The notes under the pieces are model-generated. The model was not told the origin of the DNA. It did no database searches and was given only the letters and a program-made list of their open reading frames with translations. The translations under genes and the position numbers were made by a program. A stretch of DNA of 64,000 bases from Moniliophthora roreri (Eukaryota > Basidiomycota > Agaricomycetes > Agaricales > Marasmiaceae), in contig LATX02000237.1 in assembly GCA_001466705.2 (NCBI GenBank), positions 1 to 64,000 on the forward strand, given 5' to 3'. Numbering within the stretch: position 1 is the first letter of the stretch; each line of letters begins with the position of its first letter. Of the stretch, positions 23,016 to 35,420 are shown one piece after another.

Positions 23016-24436
23016 ATCTATATCATACATATCCCGAGGTAGTACCAGTGTCTATAGCAATATAATGTACTGTATTATGAGTTCACTGTATGTCAGAAAA
23101 TAAGGTATTATGATACAGAAGGTGTAGCGTCATCAGCCAAGCCCAGAACAGTTCCCAACACGGACTCCGCTTCTATTTCCTCCTCCTCACCCTTGCTCGT
23201 GTTGTCTTCCCCATCATCCTCACTCTCTGAGCCATCACCATTGACAAAATCTCTGCCCAGAATATTGTCCATGGTCTGCCGTCGAATACCAATGCCAGGA
23301 TGGAAGAAGTTGGAGTTCCGAGGGTCAAATCCCTTGAGCTTCCAAATTGAGCAAAGGCGCATCCAGTGAAGCTTGTTGAAACAGCCTTGCTGCTGCCTAA
23401 AGACGTCAATTTGAAAGGCAAGGCTGGGGTCTTCAAAACAATAGCAATCCTGCATGGACTTGAGATATTTGTCCTCCTCCTTCATGTACATGAACAGATG
23501 TTTGATTTCAACATGCAGGTGGTCCAGCTCTTCCTCAGCTCTGAGTAGCTTGAACACCTTTGTCATGAGTTCACAAGCTGCTGGCTTAGCCCAGGGTTTC
23601 TCTCAAACATCCAAACAAGTGTTGTGGAGAAAGTCGAACTCAGAAAGATAGCTGTAATCCAGCACATCCTTCCATTCAAGGTGTGGTTGTGGTGGCTTCA
23701 GTTTCGATGCAGCACTATTGTACAAGTTCAGGGCAGCTTGTATGGCAGCAGAGCAATTCTTGATAGCTTGACTAAGGTGCTGCCGCATCTTGTAGCCTTA
23801 AGTGGTGTACTTAGTGATCCTCTTCAATGTAATGGGATTTAAGAACATACCTGTGCCCGAAAAATTCATCCTAGTGAGCTCGAACATCCTGGCAACAATT
23901 AGGCCTTCTAACCTATCCAATGCCTTCTGATAATGAACTGCATTCTTCTTTTCCTTGGCCTCCCTCCACTCCCGGCCTCCCTCCTTCCACCTATCCCCTG
24001 GTAGAATGCCTATCTGAATCTCCAGACCATGAATCGCCTCGAGCACCTTTAACAGCTTATCCTCCAACTGCGTGACCTTGACTTGGTGCCCATCAACTAC
24101 CTCTGGCCTTGATGTCTCTCTGACAGTCTTCCATGCATCCTCAAGGGACCATGGCACTGTGTACAGCACGTCAAGCTTGTTGTAGTACAGGATATCCAAC
24201 AACTCGTTGACACGTGCATTCTGCCGGCTTTCCAGATACACCTTCTCCTCCTTTAGCCACTGTACAAATGTCTCCATACTGGCCACCCTGAGTTCTTTCA
24301 TAGTCTTCGCCACTGCGGGAGCTGTCACCAATGTCTTCAGAGCATCCCTGTAGTTGTTGTAGATAAATTTGCTGAGATTTGAAGTTGTTGAGGTGGTAAA
24401 CAAACTTGTGGATGGCCTGTTGTCGATGGAACCGGT

Positions 24437-26189
24437 AATATGTCGAACCTAGAAAAGACCCACTTTTATTCATTTTACATTATTTCTGAATCAGAACACT
24501 TTAATATGACATGAGATAATGGGTAATAAGGACTAGAGTGAGCCCAGTCTGCTAGTCATTGCCTTAGAGAAGCTGTGGTACCTGGGAAAGTATGAAGAGC
24601 TATATGATATGCTATACAGAGGTGTCTAAGCTGTACTTTCTGACCTATCTATGTATCAGATCCAAAGCAGATCACTCCCGAAACCTGTAGGGAATCTAAC
24701 TATGGCCCAATGAACACATTGGCTAGTTAACCAAGCTCTCAAAAGTGCTATCAATGGGATTTTAACTTCTACTTTACTTTTCTATGACATCTGCAAAGTG
24801 CAAGCTGCAGTCAAACAGTACAGAGGTACTTAGAGGAGACATTAAAACAGAAAGACGGCTTAGAACAGGAATGATCATAGAACAATCCTCCTCTGAAGTC
24901 AATATATGGATCAGAGTCAAAGCAGGTGATCTCTTAATAAAGAATTCACTAGTGGCTAAACAATATGCGATAAGCAAACTAGGTACAAAGACTGCTCAGA
25001 AAGACAGAAATCACTTCCAAAGGACATTCACTACCTATAGACAGATACAACGAGACATATGAAGAATATCTAACGTGCAAGAAATCCTAAATAAGACCCA
25101 GCATGCATTGTCAAAGGAGATAGAGACAATAACAGTGTGTTCCAACCTTGGAAACTTTGGCATCTAGGCCTCTGCCGATGTGCAGATACTAGAAAAGGGG
25201 AAATGCTGTCAAAAGACAGGACAGATACAGCCATCTGCTCATAGATACCCAACTTAGAAAAGAGAAAATACAAATTATAGAATCTAGAACACCTGGAAAT
25301 GTAGATACCCATGTGGATATGGTTGGATACCCTAGTGGCCAGACTCTGTGACATCTGAATAATCCCTCTTTTAGTATCTCAGTCACTCATTTGTCATTTC
25401 CTGAATTATTGGACATTATTTATAATTTTCTGTAGATATATTCCTTGGACTGTATATAAGGACAGCTAGATATTTGTACATACTCAAGTAACTCTGCCCC
25501 CTCTGATTGTGAATACATGACAAGTTTGTTTGGTGTATAAATTTGTGTGCCATTCCAGTTTTGCTTCCTCACTACAGGCCCTGGAGATTGGTCCTGAGTG
25601 ACTTCAGAGAGATAGAAATCTGATAACGAACTTGCGTCATAAGAGATAAGAGTAACATCTTGAGTGCGTTATAGCACTTTTCTAAGAGAAACTTTACACC
25701 AAGAAGGAGCCTTGGGCACTTGGAGTGTGGCCTGTGTGTGTATCAGGTTGTGACACACTTAGAGTCTTAGCAAGGGGTGTGCCTGCACTGAACTCTTTGT
25801 AGAAATTGGTCTAGGACCTTTTCCAGTACACTGTGTGCTGTAGTTATCTTGAAGAAGTCTTGAACTCCGTAGGGTCAGACTATATCGGCTATTGAGTCTT
25901 TGTACAGGACTGTAGCTCTTGTGTTTGTGCTTTGTGCACTGTGTTCTTTGTGTTTTGTGTGTGTGTTTGTGATATAAACCATTTTAAAACCATATATACT
26001 CCTCTGGAGGTGAACACTTTGAAGTAGAACACTTCAATAAGAGAGAATCAACCTAGCTAAGAGTTTTATTGGCATTCTAAGTGCGGTAACTCTGATCACG
26101 TCGATCCACACTTGCACAACAAACTGAGTTAGACTTTTGGAGGTTATCGTTTTGGGTAGTTTTCCACTAGTCCTATCTTAGACAAATTA
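24437..26189 (+). mobile_element. Nested element NE1, 1753 bp, inside the KDZ transposase
   Basis: Ends TAATATGTCG... and ...GACAAATTA, flanked by CCGG on both sides (24433-24436 and 26190-26193). Removing it with one CCGG restores the transposase frame Ser-Ser-Arg-Phe-His-Arg. No reading frame over about 95 codons. It has a TATATAAGG box near 25452. Two readings fit: a non-autonomous DNA element of a 4-bp-duplication superfamily, or a long solo LTR with non-canonical ends. Related copies are at 27711-30375 and 38251-42742. Confidence 0.82.
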
Positions 26190-27710
26190 CCGGCTGCTGT
26201 GTCGTACGACAGGTGCCAACCCATTGGTAATGGAGAAGAATTGCTCACAGACCTCTAGGTCTTCGTTACCTGCCCCTAGGATGTATATCATCAAAAAGTC
26301 AAGCTGGCAGAGTCGCTTGTGGCCGTATCCATGCAATATACCCATGAGCAACTTCACTTGCTCCTCCTCAGCCATTTTTCCAAGCAGAGACCTCATGAGA
26401 AGGTTAACTAGGTGGCAGGCAATGTTGTACCCCACACCTAAGGAGCCCCGAGGCTTTGAAAGACCACGTTGCTCACGATCTTCCTTTGTTGCAGTTAGAA
26501 TGTTGTACAGAAATGACAAGAAGTATTTTGATCTAGAGAATGATTAGAAACAGGGAATTGCATGAAAAGAATGCCATGTACTGCTCTCCAGTCTGAATCA
26601 TATTCAGAAGTTTTAAAATGAATTGGTGCCTGCAAAGTGCCACAAAAATCCCGGTCTTGTCAAAGGCACCAAATGCCTTCTTCGTCTTTGCTTCCTTCAT
26701 GTTCAACCAATCATCTGAACATGGTGCCTGCTGCACCTTCCCTTTCGGTGGCTGATATCCTGGCCACATTGGCCAGTTTGACTGGTCCCACTGATCAACA
26801 TCTTCTGAAGACATAAAGTAGTCTCCCCCACCCACTCTCTTTTCCAGCCATTCCTTCAGGATTCCAAGCACCTGTCCACCCACTTTCTGCCTCCTCTCAA
26901 GCTGCTTCATTGAGTCATTGCTGTCTACTGCAATGAGCATCCTCAGGATAAGTTCTGGCTCATCAATAACCTCATACTGACAAGCTAGACATGCATTCAG
27001 CATTCTCCAATTCTCCAAGTCCTGACCGAGGGCTACCTGGACCTTTCGATGTATACTGTTCAACAGAGCTATGTAAAGGTCGTATGCCTGGGAGAAGAGT
27101 GTGGTGAGATAGTTCTTGAATCGTATACCTTGTATGTCACAGAGGGTATAGATGAATGGCTGAATGCCAAGTCGAGGACAGCGAACAAAAAGGCTATGAT
27201 ACAGCTGTATGGTATGGATGCAGATTATTGCTCAATTCCTGAGAGCATTGAAAGGGAGAAACCCTTGATGAATCCAGCTAGTATTCTGGTACTTGTCTGA
27301 GCCATACAGATCTAAGTTAACAGTATAATGACCTGGAGAAAAGGACATGAGCTTCATCAGAACAATCCAAGCTACAGGAAACTTACTGAATACATCATAC
27401 ACCAGCATCTTGTGTCACTCTCGAACCTGTCATGGCTCTGTATAAACTTCCAGATGTGCTCTCATATACAGGTACTCCATGAAAGCTTCCAGCAGCTCAG
27501 GCATCTGAGCGTCCCATCTTTCTTGGTCAATGATACATTTGTTTCGGTGATTGCAGTAGTGTGTTTCATGTCTGAATTATACATAGCAGTCAGCATGAGA
27601 GATAATCAAATGGAAAAGCACACCCACATGTCAAGAAGGTCATCCTTTGCTGCATGAAAGAGCAGCTCTTCTTCAACCCAATCATCCTCTTTATCCCTCT
27701 CATTATCCGA

Positions 27711-30375
27711 TAATTTGTCTAAGATAAGACTAGTGGAAAACTACCCAAAAAGATAACCTCCAAAAGTCTAACTCAGTTTGTTGTGCAAGTGTGGATCGAC
27801 GTGATCAGAGTTACCGCACTTAGAATGCCAATAAAACTCTTAGCTAGGTTGATTCTCTCTTATTGAAGTGTTCTACTTCAAAGTGTTCACCTCCAGAGGA
27901 GTATATATGGTTTTAAAATGGTTTATATCACAAACACACACACAAAACACAAAGAACACAGTGCACAAAGCACAAACACAAGAGCTACAGTCCTGTACAA
28001 AGACTCAATAGCCGATATAGTCTGACCCTATGGAGTTCAAGACTTCTTCAAGATAACTACAGCACACAGTGTACTGGAAAAGGTCCTAGATCAATTTCTA
28101 CAAAGAGTTCAGTGCAGGCACACCCCTTGCTAAGACTCTAAGTGTGTCACAACCTGATACACACACAGGCCACACTCCAAGTGCCCAAGGCTCCTTCTTG
28201 GTGTAAAGTTTCTCTTAGAAAAGTGCTATAACGCACTCAAGATGTTACTCTTATCTCTTATGACGCAAGTTCGTTATCAGATTTCTATCTCTCTGAAGTC
28301 ACTCAGGACCAATCTCCAGGGCCTGTAGTGAGGAAGCAAAACTGGAATGGCACACAAATTTATACACCAAACAAACTTGTCATGTATTCACAATCAGAGG
28401 GGGCAGAGTTACTTGAGTATGTACAAATATCTAGCTGTCCTTATATACAGTCCAAGGAATATATCTACAGAAAATTATAAATAATGTCCAATAATTCAGG
28501 AAATGACAAATGAGTGACTGAGATACTAAAAGAGGGATTATTCAGATGTCACAGAGTCTGGCCACTAGGGTATCCAACCATATCCACATGGGTATCTACA
28601 TTTCCAGGTGTTCTAGATTCTATAATTTGTATTTTCTCTTTTCTAAGTTGGGTATCTATGAGCAGATGGCTGTATCTGTCCTGTCTTTTGACAGCATTTC
28701 CCCTTTTCTAGTATCTGCACATCGGCAGAGGCCTAGATGCCAAAGTTTCCAAGGTTGGAACACACTGTTATTGTCCCTATCTCCTTTGACAATGCACGCT
28801 GGGTCTTATTTAGGATTTCTTGCGCGTTAGATATTCTTCATATGTCTCCTTGTATCTGTCTGTAGGTAGTGGATGTCCTTTGGAAGTGATTTCTGTCTTT
28901 CTGAGCAGTCTTTGTATCTAGTTTGCTTATCGCATATTGTTTAGCCGCCAGTGAATTCTTTATTAAGAGATCGCCTGCTTTGACTCTGATCCATATATTG
29001 ACTTCGGAGGAGGATCGTTCTATGATCATTCCTGTTCTAAGCTGTCTTTCTGTTTTAATGTCTCCTCTAAGTACCTCTATACTGTTTGACTGCAGCTTGC
29101 ACTTTGCAGATGTTATAGAAAAGTAAAGTAGAAGTTAAAATCCCANACTCAAGATGTTACTCTTATCTCTTATGACGCAAGTTCGTTATCAGATTTCTAT
29201 CTCTCTGAAGTCACTCAGGACCAATCTCCAGGGCCTGTAGTGAGGAAGCAAAACTGGAATGGCACACAAATTTATACACCAAACAAACTTGTCATGTATT
29301 CACAATCAGAGGGGGCAGAGTTACTTGAGTATGTACAAATATCTAGCTGTCCTTATATACAGTCCAAGGAATATATCTACAGAAAATTATAAATAATGTC
29401 CAATAATTCAGGAAATGACAAATGAGTGACTGAGATACTAAAAGAGGGATTATTCAGATGTCACAGAGTCTGGCCACTAGGGTATCCAACCATATCTGCA
29501 TGGGTATCTACATTTCCAGGTGTTCTAGACTCTATAATTTGTATTTTCTCTTTTCTAAGTTGGGTATCTATGAGCAGATGGCTGTATCTGTCCTGTCTTT
29601 TGACAGCATTTCCCCTTTTCTAGTATCTGCACATCGGCAGAGGCCTAGATGCCAAAGTTTCCAAGGTTGGAACACACTGTTATTGTCTCTATCTCCTTTG
29701 ACAATGCACGCTGGGTCTTATTTAGGATTTCTTGCGCGTTAGATATTCTTCATATGTCTCCTTGTATCTGTCTGTAGGTAGTGGATGTCCTTTGGAAGTG
29801 ATTTCTGTCTTTCTGAGCAGTCTTTGTATCTAGTTTGCTTATCGCATATTGTTTAGCCGCCAGTGAATTCTTTATTAAGAGATCGCCTGCTTTGACTCTG
29901 ATCCATATATTGACTTCGGAGGAGGATCGTTCTATGATCATTCCTGTTCTAAGCTGTCTTTCTGTTTTAATGTCTCCTCTAAGTACCTCTATACTGTTTG
30001 ACTGCAGCTTGCACTTTGCAGATGTTATAGAAAAGTAAAGTAGAAGTTAAAATCCCATTGATAGCACTTTGAGAGCTTGGTTAACTAGCCAATGTGTTCA
30101 TTGGGCCATAGTTAGATTCCCTACAGGTTTCGGGAGTGATCTGCTTTGGATCTGATACATAGATAGGTTAGAAAGTACAGCTTAGACACCTCTGTATAGC
30201 ATATCATATAGCTCTTCATACTTTCTAAGGTACTACAGCTTCTCTAAGGCAATGACTAGCAGACTGGGCTCACTCTAGTCCTTATTACCTGTTATCTTGT
30301 GTCATATTAAAGTGTTCCAATTCAGAAATAGTGTAAAATGAATAAAAGTGGGTCTTTTCTAGGTTCGACATATTA
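27711..30375 (-). mobile_element. Nested element NE2, inverted copy, with a duplicated 912-bp block
   Basis: Inverted relative to NE1, from TAATTTGTC to CATATTA. Flanks read CCGA (27707-27710) and CCAA (30376-30379), which can be one 4-bp duplication differing by a transition. Its length is 2665 bp. The blocks 28235-29145 and 29147-30057 are near identical around the N at 29146; removing one block (912 bp) leaves exactly 1753 bp, the length of NE1. It separates the transposase N-terminus from the next coding piece. Confidence 0.82.
29146..29146. other. Single N joining two overlapping near-identical blocks
   Basis: The 911 bp on each side repeat each other with only a few differences (for example near 28580 versus 29492). 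This looks like an unmerged contig overlap rather than biology. Confidence 0.8.
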
Positions 30376-30769
30376 CCAAGTCACTCAACCCTCCAGCATA
30401 GTTGTAGCTACCGTCGTATCCCATAAAAGCGTCGCTGTCCACGTCCCAGGCCACTTGCTCGTATGCTCTTTCATCCATTTCACAATCCTTCTGGCACAGT
30501 CTGGCCATAAGCAGCTGAACTGTTGTATTACTTTGCTGCCGTCGGTATGCAGCAGAAGTCTCACAATCCTTTTTGAGATTTTGGAAATGGCTGAATTTAG
30601 TCGGCACATATCTCGGCTGACTGTCAATGTCCCCAATCAAGGCATGAGCAGGTTGTCGAATATATCGGTTGTGCTGGTGGACTCTGGAGGAGGAGGCATG
30701 AGTCATGAATCAATGGAGTCACATGTGTCACTATGTACAAGGTGTTCTTTTAACATGGTTTTCTGATTG

Positions 30770-31440
30770 AGAAAACACCTAATCTTCTTGCAAAGAGAAT
30801 TTTTATAAAACCATATATAAATTCTAAATTTCAATTGTGTCCTCTCAACAAGAATATGCCTGGAGAATACTAAATTTTCAGCAGCAAAAGATATGGAATT
30901 TTCAAATTCTGAGAATTAATAGATAATACAATATATTAGAATAATTTCCATACTGAGAAAACATTAAATTTTCTCTGGTTGAAAATCCTCAGAAAATGCT
31001 GATAAGATAAGATAAAAATTCCACATTTTCTATTGTGGGAAAGTCAGAGAAAACACTAGGAAAACACTAGGAAAATAGTAGGAAAATCATGTGAAAACAC
31101 TATATTCTTAGATAGTTTTCATATAGTTTTCCTTTTGTATTTAACATTATAAAATTCAAAATCTTATATTTATTTTCTAAATGTTTTCTCACTATTTTAT
31201 AAGGCAGAAAATTTAGTATATTTGTAATTAGAAAATTAAAGGATAATTCTATAATTTCATTATCATAAAATATCCAGAGTATGCTTGCTGTTTTCAATAT
31301 GTGATGACAACTTGAAACTAATAGAATTTTCTGAGTGTTGTCTGGAAGCAAATATATAGCAGTATTCTGGGTGTATTTCCTTTGTATTAATAGCATAAAA
31401 AGAACACCTCATATGTAGTGTGTGACACTTTGTGTTTGTT
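30770..31440. promoter_or_regulatory. AT-rich divergent intergenic region inside the transposon
   Basis: A strongly A/T-rich stretch with repeated GGAAAAC/AGGAAAA motifs (around 31040-31100) and no gene. It lies between the divergent starts of the transposase (-) and the TET/JBP-like gene (+), so a shared promoter is likely. This is inferred from position only. Confidence 0.45.
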
Positions 31441-31689
31441 GATCATGAGTCAACACGTTGTCTTCTTGTTGTCAACTGCCAACTTGGCCAGTCAATGCAT
31501 TCTTATCCTCTACTGTCAAGTCTCAGCAGAACATGGCTGGTATGTGCATAGTTTCTTTTATCCCATTTCCCCAAATGCCCTTTCTTTCTATCAAAGCCCC
31601 GAACCTTGGGTGCCCTTTATCACTCTACAGCCCTTTATTAAAACCTGTCCCCATACGTGTCTGATTTCCCTTTCTAACCAATGCTCTAG

Positions 31690-33198
31690 GTCGAACAACA
31701 CATAGTGGATGAGAACACGGTGGTATCGGGAGACACAAAACCCTTCAACTTCATTTTTACCTATGAGCCTTTGCCCCTGTCGCTGAGAAAAGACAGGCCA
31801 ACACAGAAGCACGTCAATTGGATCCATTGCCAGACCTGAAGACCCATGACCTTTGGCCCCGTCCCTCTCAAGAAATATCCTTTACCCCAATTCTCGACCT
31901 CCCTTTGACTTGATTCACCTCTAAATGAAAACATTCCAAATATCAACCAACAACCACCGCAAAAAAGCTCAAAGACAATGACAGTTGCCCTGTGGACATC
32001 TCTTCTTCAAGAGACTGCACTGCGTATCATCAAAACTGTGCAGCCAAGTGGGCTTTGGAGAATGAGGCTAGTGGATCACACATTAAAGGATATCAGGCAA
32101 GGCAGGTACAGGATGCCCAGAGCCACACTTTGAAGATGACGTATATACAGGTTTGAGGTGGCTGGACAGGTCCTCGAGATGGCATTGATGTATCAAAGGA
32201 TTATTCATTGGCTGAACTTAAAAGTATAGGAATAGAGGTTGTGAAATGCCCAGACCCAAGGTATATGCCACTGATCACAATATTGTGAGACTAACTGATG
32301 CTCTCTCACTAGGCAAACCCTAGTTGTTCAAGATAGTGCAGGTGGGATGCTGTGTGTGCATAGCAGTCATGTTTCTGAGGAATGGATGGTGCAAATCATA
32401 ATTCCTCTTCAGGATCTCTTCAAGGTGGTTCATAAAGAGCTTGTCTTGCCTCCACCAAAGTGTAAAAGAAGGGGTGACCACAAATCTGTCAATAGCGGCC
32501 TTTCCTTTGGTGGTGGGCAAAAGTGTCCAGGCACTCTGTGCATGTCCAGCCACAATGAAGACATCCTCCAAAGGTTCCGCCAGGACAAAGCCACTAAGGC
32601 AGTAGTTTGGGCAATAGACTGTAAGTACACCATACATAAGAATAACTGATTTGAACTCAGTCTTGTAGACTATTTCCAGGCTTACTTCCCCCAGCTATGG
32701 AACCTGTATTCCAACATCCTCAACAAGATCTATGTTGACAATCCTGATCTCAAGTGTCATTTCAAAAACTGCATGTTTGCAGGTTATACACTCAATTTTG
32801 AGCATGTCAATACCTATCGCTACCACGACTACCTTAACCTGCTTTTCAAGCAGTGCACTATTCTCAGTCTCAGTGATTTCAACTACAAGATGGGCGGTCA
32901 TCTGGTCCTTTGGGACCTTGGTCTTGCGTTCGAGTTCCTGCTGGGGTGTATCATGTTGATACCCTCTGCTATGTTGGAACATTCCAATGTGGCAATTCGT
33001 CCAACTGAGAATAGGTCGTTGTTCACCTTGTACAGTGCTTCAGGCTTGTTTCATTGGGTTCACAATGGCTGTATGTCCGACAAGGACTTTGCAGCTCATG
33101 CTCCACCTGATGTCTTAGAGGGGTGGAATAAGCATTGGGATGAGTTATTGCAGGTTGGGTTGGACATTCTTCATGGTAAAGCATGTAAAAATAGATAG
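31690..33198 (+). pseudogene. TET/JBP-family 2-oxoglutarate/Fe(II) dioxygenase, probably inactive
   Basis: When intact, this family oxidises 5-methylcytosine or thymine in DNA. The start is unresolved (coding-like from about 31690). Clear exons: to 32260, 32313-32620, 32669-33198, in phase, ending at TAG. Family signatures as I know them: HKSVNSGLSFGGGQKCPG (N-terminal associated region), GGHLVLWDLGL, the distal metal His in LEHSN (32980-32982), the 2-oxoglutarate Arg in TENRSLF (33013-33015), and ASGLFHWVHNG. The first metal ligand of the H-x-D motif is Tyr: R-Y-H-D-Y-L-N, with Tyr at 32821-32823 and Asp at 32827-32829. A TGA stop interrupts the upstream frame at 32154-32156. FLLGCI stands where FPPG(S/C)T is usual. 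It is divergent from the transposase. Confidence 0.78.
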
Positions 33199-33600
33199 AC
33201 ATGTTGTATAATTGACTTTTGAACTCAATCAATCGTGATTTGCATAATCTATAATGTCCTGGAGCAATATGGAGATGTAGTGCTGGAGCTATGCTAAGAG
33301 TTCATCATGATATACTACGAGTTTGTCAATGCTCAAAACTGACCACCAGTCGACTCTGACCTTTCCTCTATGCCCAAAATGCTGAAAAAATCAGTCAACA
33401 TACCTTAGTATTATCCAGCTCAAGTACTACAAACTTGTAATGTTTGGTTACAATTATGAGTTGCAATAAAATAAATTATCCCAGCAGCTTTCAAAAGATG
33501 GCAATCTGATGTGCATCTTATATACAGATCTTGGCTTCGACCTTGACAATCACTGTCTGCCCTACACTATTCAACCTAATTCGTTCAGCATTTTTCTCTA

Positions 33601-34294
33601 TGCCCCAAAAACATCCAGAAACCATCCCTGAGCAGTCCCAATCTGTCTCTGGTTCTTCAAAAGAGAATGAGGCACAAAAAGAGCTCACCCATCAGAGTAG
33701 CAAGATGTATCAAGAACAGTGAGGTTTAGCTTTTCTCATGTGTCTAATTCTGGAAACTGACTAAATGGTTCACTCACAGCAATAGTTATCTTACCCAACA
33801 GGTGGCTCACCTTCAGATGCAAAGGCGTCGAGCTGATATGTCAGACAAGGAGAAGCAGGCTGCAAAGGTGAAACAAGCAGAGTACAATCGGACTTACTGG
33901 CTGAAGTTAGTCGAATCTGTTATTTTATTTTCTTCTACTGGATGCGGATCCATAGGAATTGAGAGAGACTCTCAAAGGAAGCCAAAGAGAAGCAAATCAA
34001 GTATGTGGTCTACACATCCTCTTGGATTTCACATTTTCATTTTTTCTTGCAGCAATTTCCTAGCAAAAGAACATAGTGGAGGTCATCGTGAATATTATCC
34101 GTGTCGCCATTCATGCAAGCTGTAAAAGTAAACAGGGTGTAGCAGTTTTCATTGACGTAGATGTGAACCCCGATGTGTTGTACATTCAAAAAGTAGTGAA
34201 CATGAGTATTCTACAGCCTCCATACAATGATACACAAGTCTATACAGCACAAGTACAACAAGATGGTAAGGTCAAAATAAGCCACTATATTTAG
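33601..34294 (+). pseudogene. Basic, helical transposon-borne fragment
   Basis: It starts MPQKHPETIPEQSQ. After a gap comes a Lys/Arg/Gln-rich helical stretch (MQRRRADMSDKEKQAAKVKQ) and then ERLSKEAKEKQIK near 33962. Splice sites between the pieces do not give a consistent phase, so it is probably decayed. Similar basic coiled regions occur in accessory proteins of basidiomycete transposons; no named domain is claimed. Confidence 0.35.
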
Positions 34295-34388
34295 GGAGCA
34301 GGATGACGGCTCCATTGTCTTTCATCCTCTTTAGCATGGCATCTGCCTCCATCTTCTTGCCCAAAATCCATTGAACCTAGCCACCCTT

Positions 34389-35420
34389 TCATCCTAAACC
34401 AACACTCATGACATGCTTGTGCCTGTATACACCAGGCTTGATGCTCTGACTGACTATAAACCATTCAGTACAGTGCAGCACTCCCTCCAATTCTTGTAGC
34501 ACACCGGTGGCCTTGCATTCTTCATAGAACTGTTGGGCCAGATCAATGTTGCTGAAGCCTTTGTAAACTGCGCTCTCATAGTTGCTAACAATGTCAGATG
34601 CACTCTGAAGCATTCGAGTTGGGAGCCTAGCAATTGATTTCAGTAAGATAGATGACCAAAAGCTGTAGAACTAACCATGTGTAGAAGACGCCATGCTCTT
34701 GGTTGATGCCCGAGTATACAGTGTAGGCAGAGTAGTTCCCAGTTTTTCCTGAATGGATGCTAGGAGAGTCAAGGGGTTTTTTTACTTGAACCAGAGATGG
34801 TGGTGAAGTGCAGAAGAGTGAAATGCCCAGATCCTCATCACTGTCGTCCTCATATAGTGGTATCCCAGGCTTGGTTGACACTGGGGTGCACAGTTGGGAA
34901 GCCAATGCTTTGGAGGGTGTTCCCTTGGTTGCCTTGGTCCAGACATGAAGCTGCTGTTCAGACCCAAACACTTTTGATACCTCAGCTGTTGTGTGTGAGT
35001 GTCACAATTCACTCTAGAAGAGATGAACCATGTACCCATTGAGACAGAAAGCTGCTAATAGCTATCAAGTAACTTTTGGTACTCTGCATTCACCTCTTCG
35101 TCTGCTAATGCCAATGCCTGCTCCACTGCCTGTTGTTTAGCTTCCTTCTCAGCCAATCCTATAATGCTTGTCAGAAAATGTTTGAGATATTATTGCATAT
35201 TCACCTTTCTGACTCAGAAGCAGGTCTTCATGCACTTGGAATCCATCTTGAAGAGCCTTGAGATGTTGTCAGGAAGCCTTCACTGGTGATGAAGGAACAC
35301 CTACATGAGAGATCAGGTCAGAAATGAACGAATGGCTATGGGGATATTACCATGCTTTTGGACATGGGAATGATGGTGATGTTTCAAGCCAAGTCAGTCT
35401 GGTTTGACCTTCTCTTGGAT
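34389..35420 (-). pseudogene. RNase H1 N-terminal-like (hybrid-binding) protein, probably decayed
   Basis: A coding piece ending at 34678 (YSAYTVYSGINQEHGVFYTW) joins 34628-34389 through a 49-bp intron. Together they match the RNase H1 N-terminal / viroplasmin-like fold: aromatic-rich first strands, GVFYTW, then SAVYKGFSNIDLAQQFYEE, the classic Y-K-x-F motif and helix. A second half-repeat (TEWFIVSQSIKPGVYR) follows to the stop. This domain binds RNA-DNA hybrids or dsRNA. An upstream coiled part (LAEKEAKQQAVEQALALADE, about 35160-35100) seems to belong; its preceding exon has a TGA where Trp is expected. No RNase H catalytic domain is present, so the role in the transposon is unknown. Confidence 0.45.

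Larger units (their letters stand above)
23108..30706 (-). pseudogene. KDZ transposase, inactivated, split by two nested elements
   Basis: DDE-type transposase of the Kyakuja-Dileera-Zisupton class. Pieces 5' to 3': N-terminus 30706-30376; 27710 downwards (ERWDAQMPELLEAF, then VRCPRLGIQPF and LENWRMLNACLACQYEV); exon 27063-26582 with FDKTGIF (first Asp, 26659-26661); exon from 26532 with YNIAC, GHKRLCQLD and CEQFFS (Glu, 26244-26246); RFHRQQAIHKF after the second insertion at 24436; the helical part to 23804; and the Asp/Glu-rich tail ending at 23108. In relatives as I recall them YNIAC reads YDIGC, so the second catalytic Asp is Asn here (26424-26426). In-frame TGA codons occur at 27232-27234 and 23603-23605, and a frameshift near 24373. 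It acts, when intact, on the transposon ends in the nucleus. Confidence 0.85.

Noticed and set aside
24437..26189. Reading NE1 as a canonical solo LTR starting TGTC and ending GACA
   Set aside because: The flanks of that inner TG...CA unit do not match each other, whereas the outer TAAT...ATTA boundary gives exact duplications and restores reading frames at NE1 and NE3. A non-canonical LTR remains possible.
26224..26547. Plus-strand 107-codon frame opposite the transposase
   Set aside because: Antisense shadow of the KDZ transposase exon.
34389..35420. Viroplasmin-like domain as evidence of an integrated plant virus
   Set aside because: The fold also forms the N-terminus of eukaryotic RNase H1 and occurs in fungal proteins; no viral gene is nearby.
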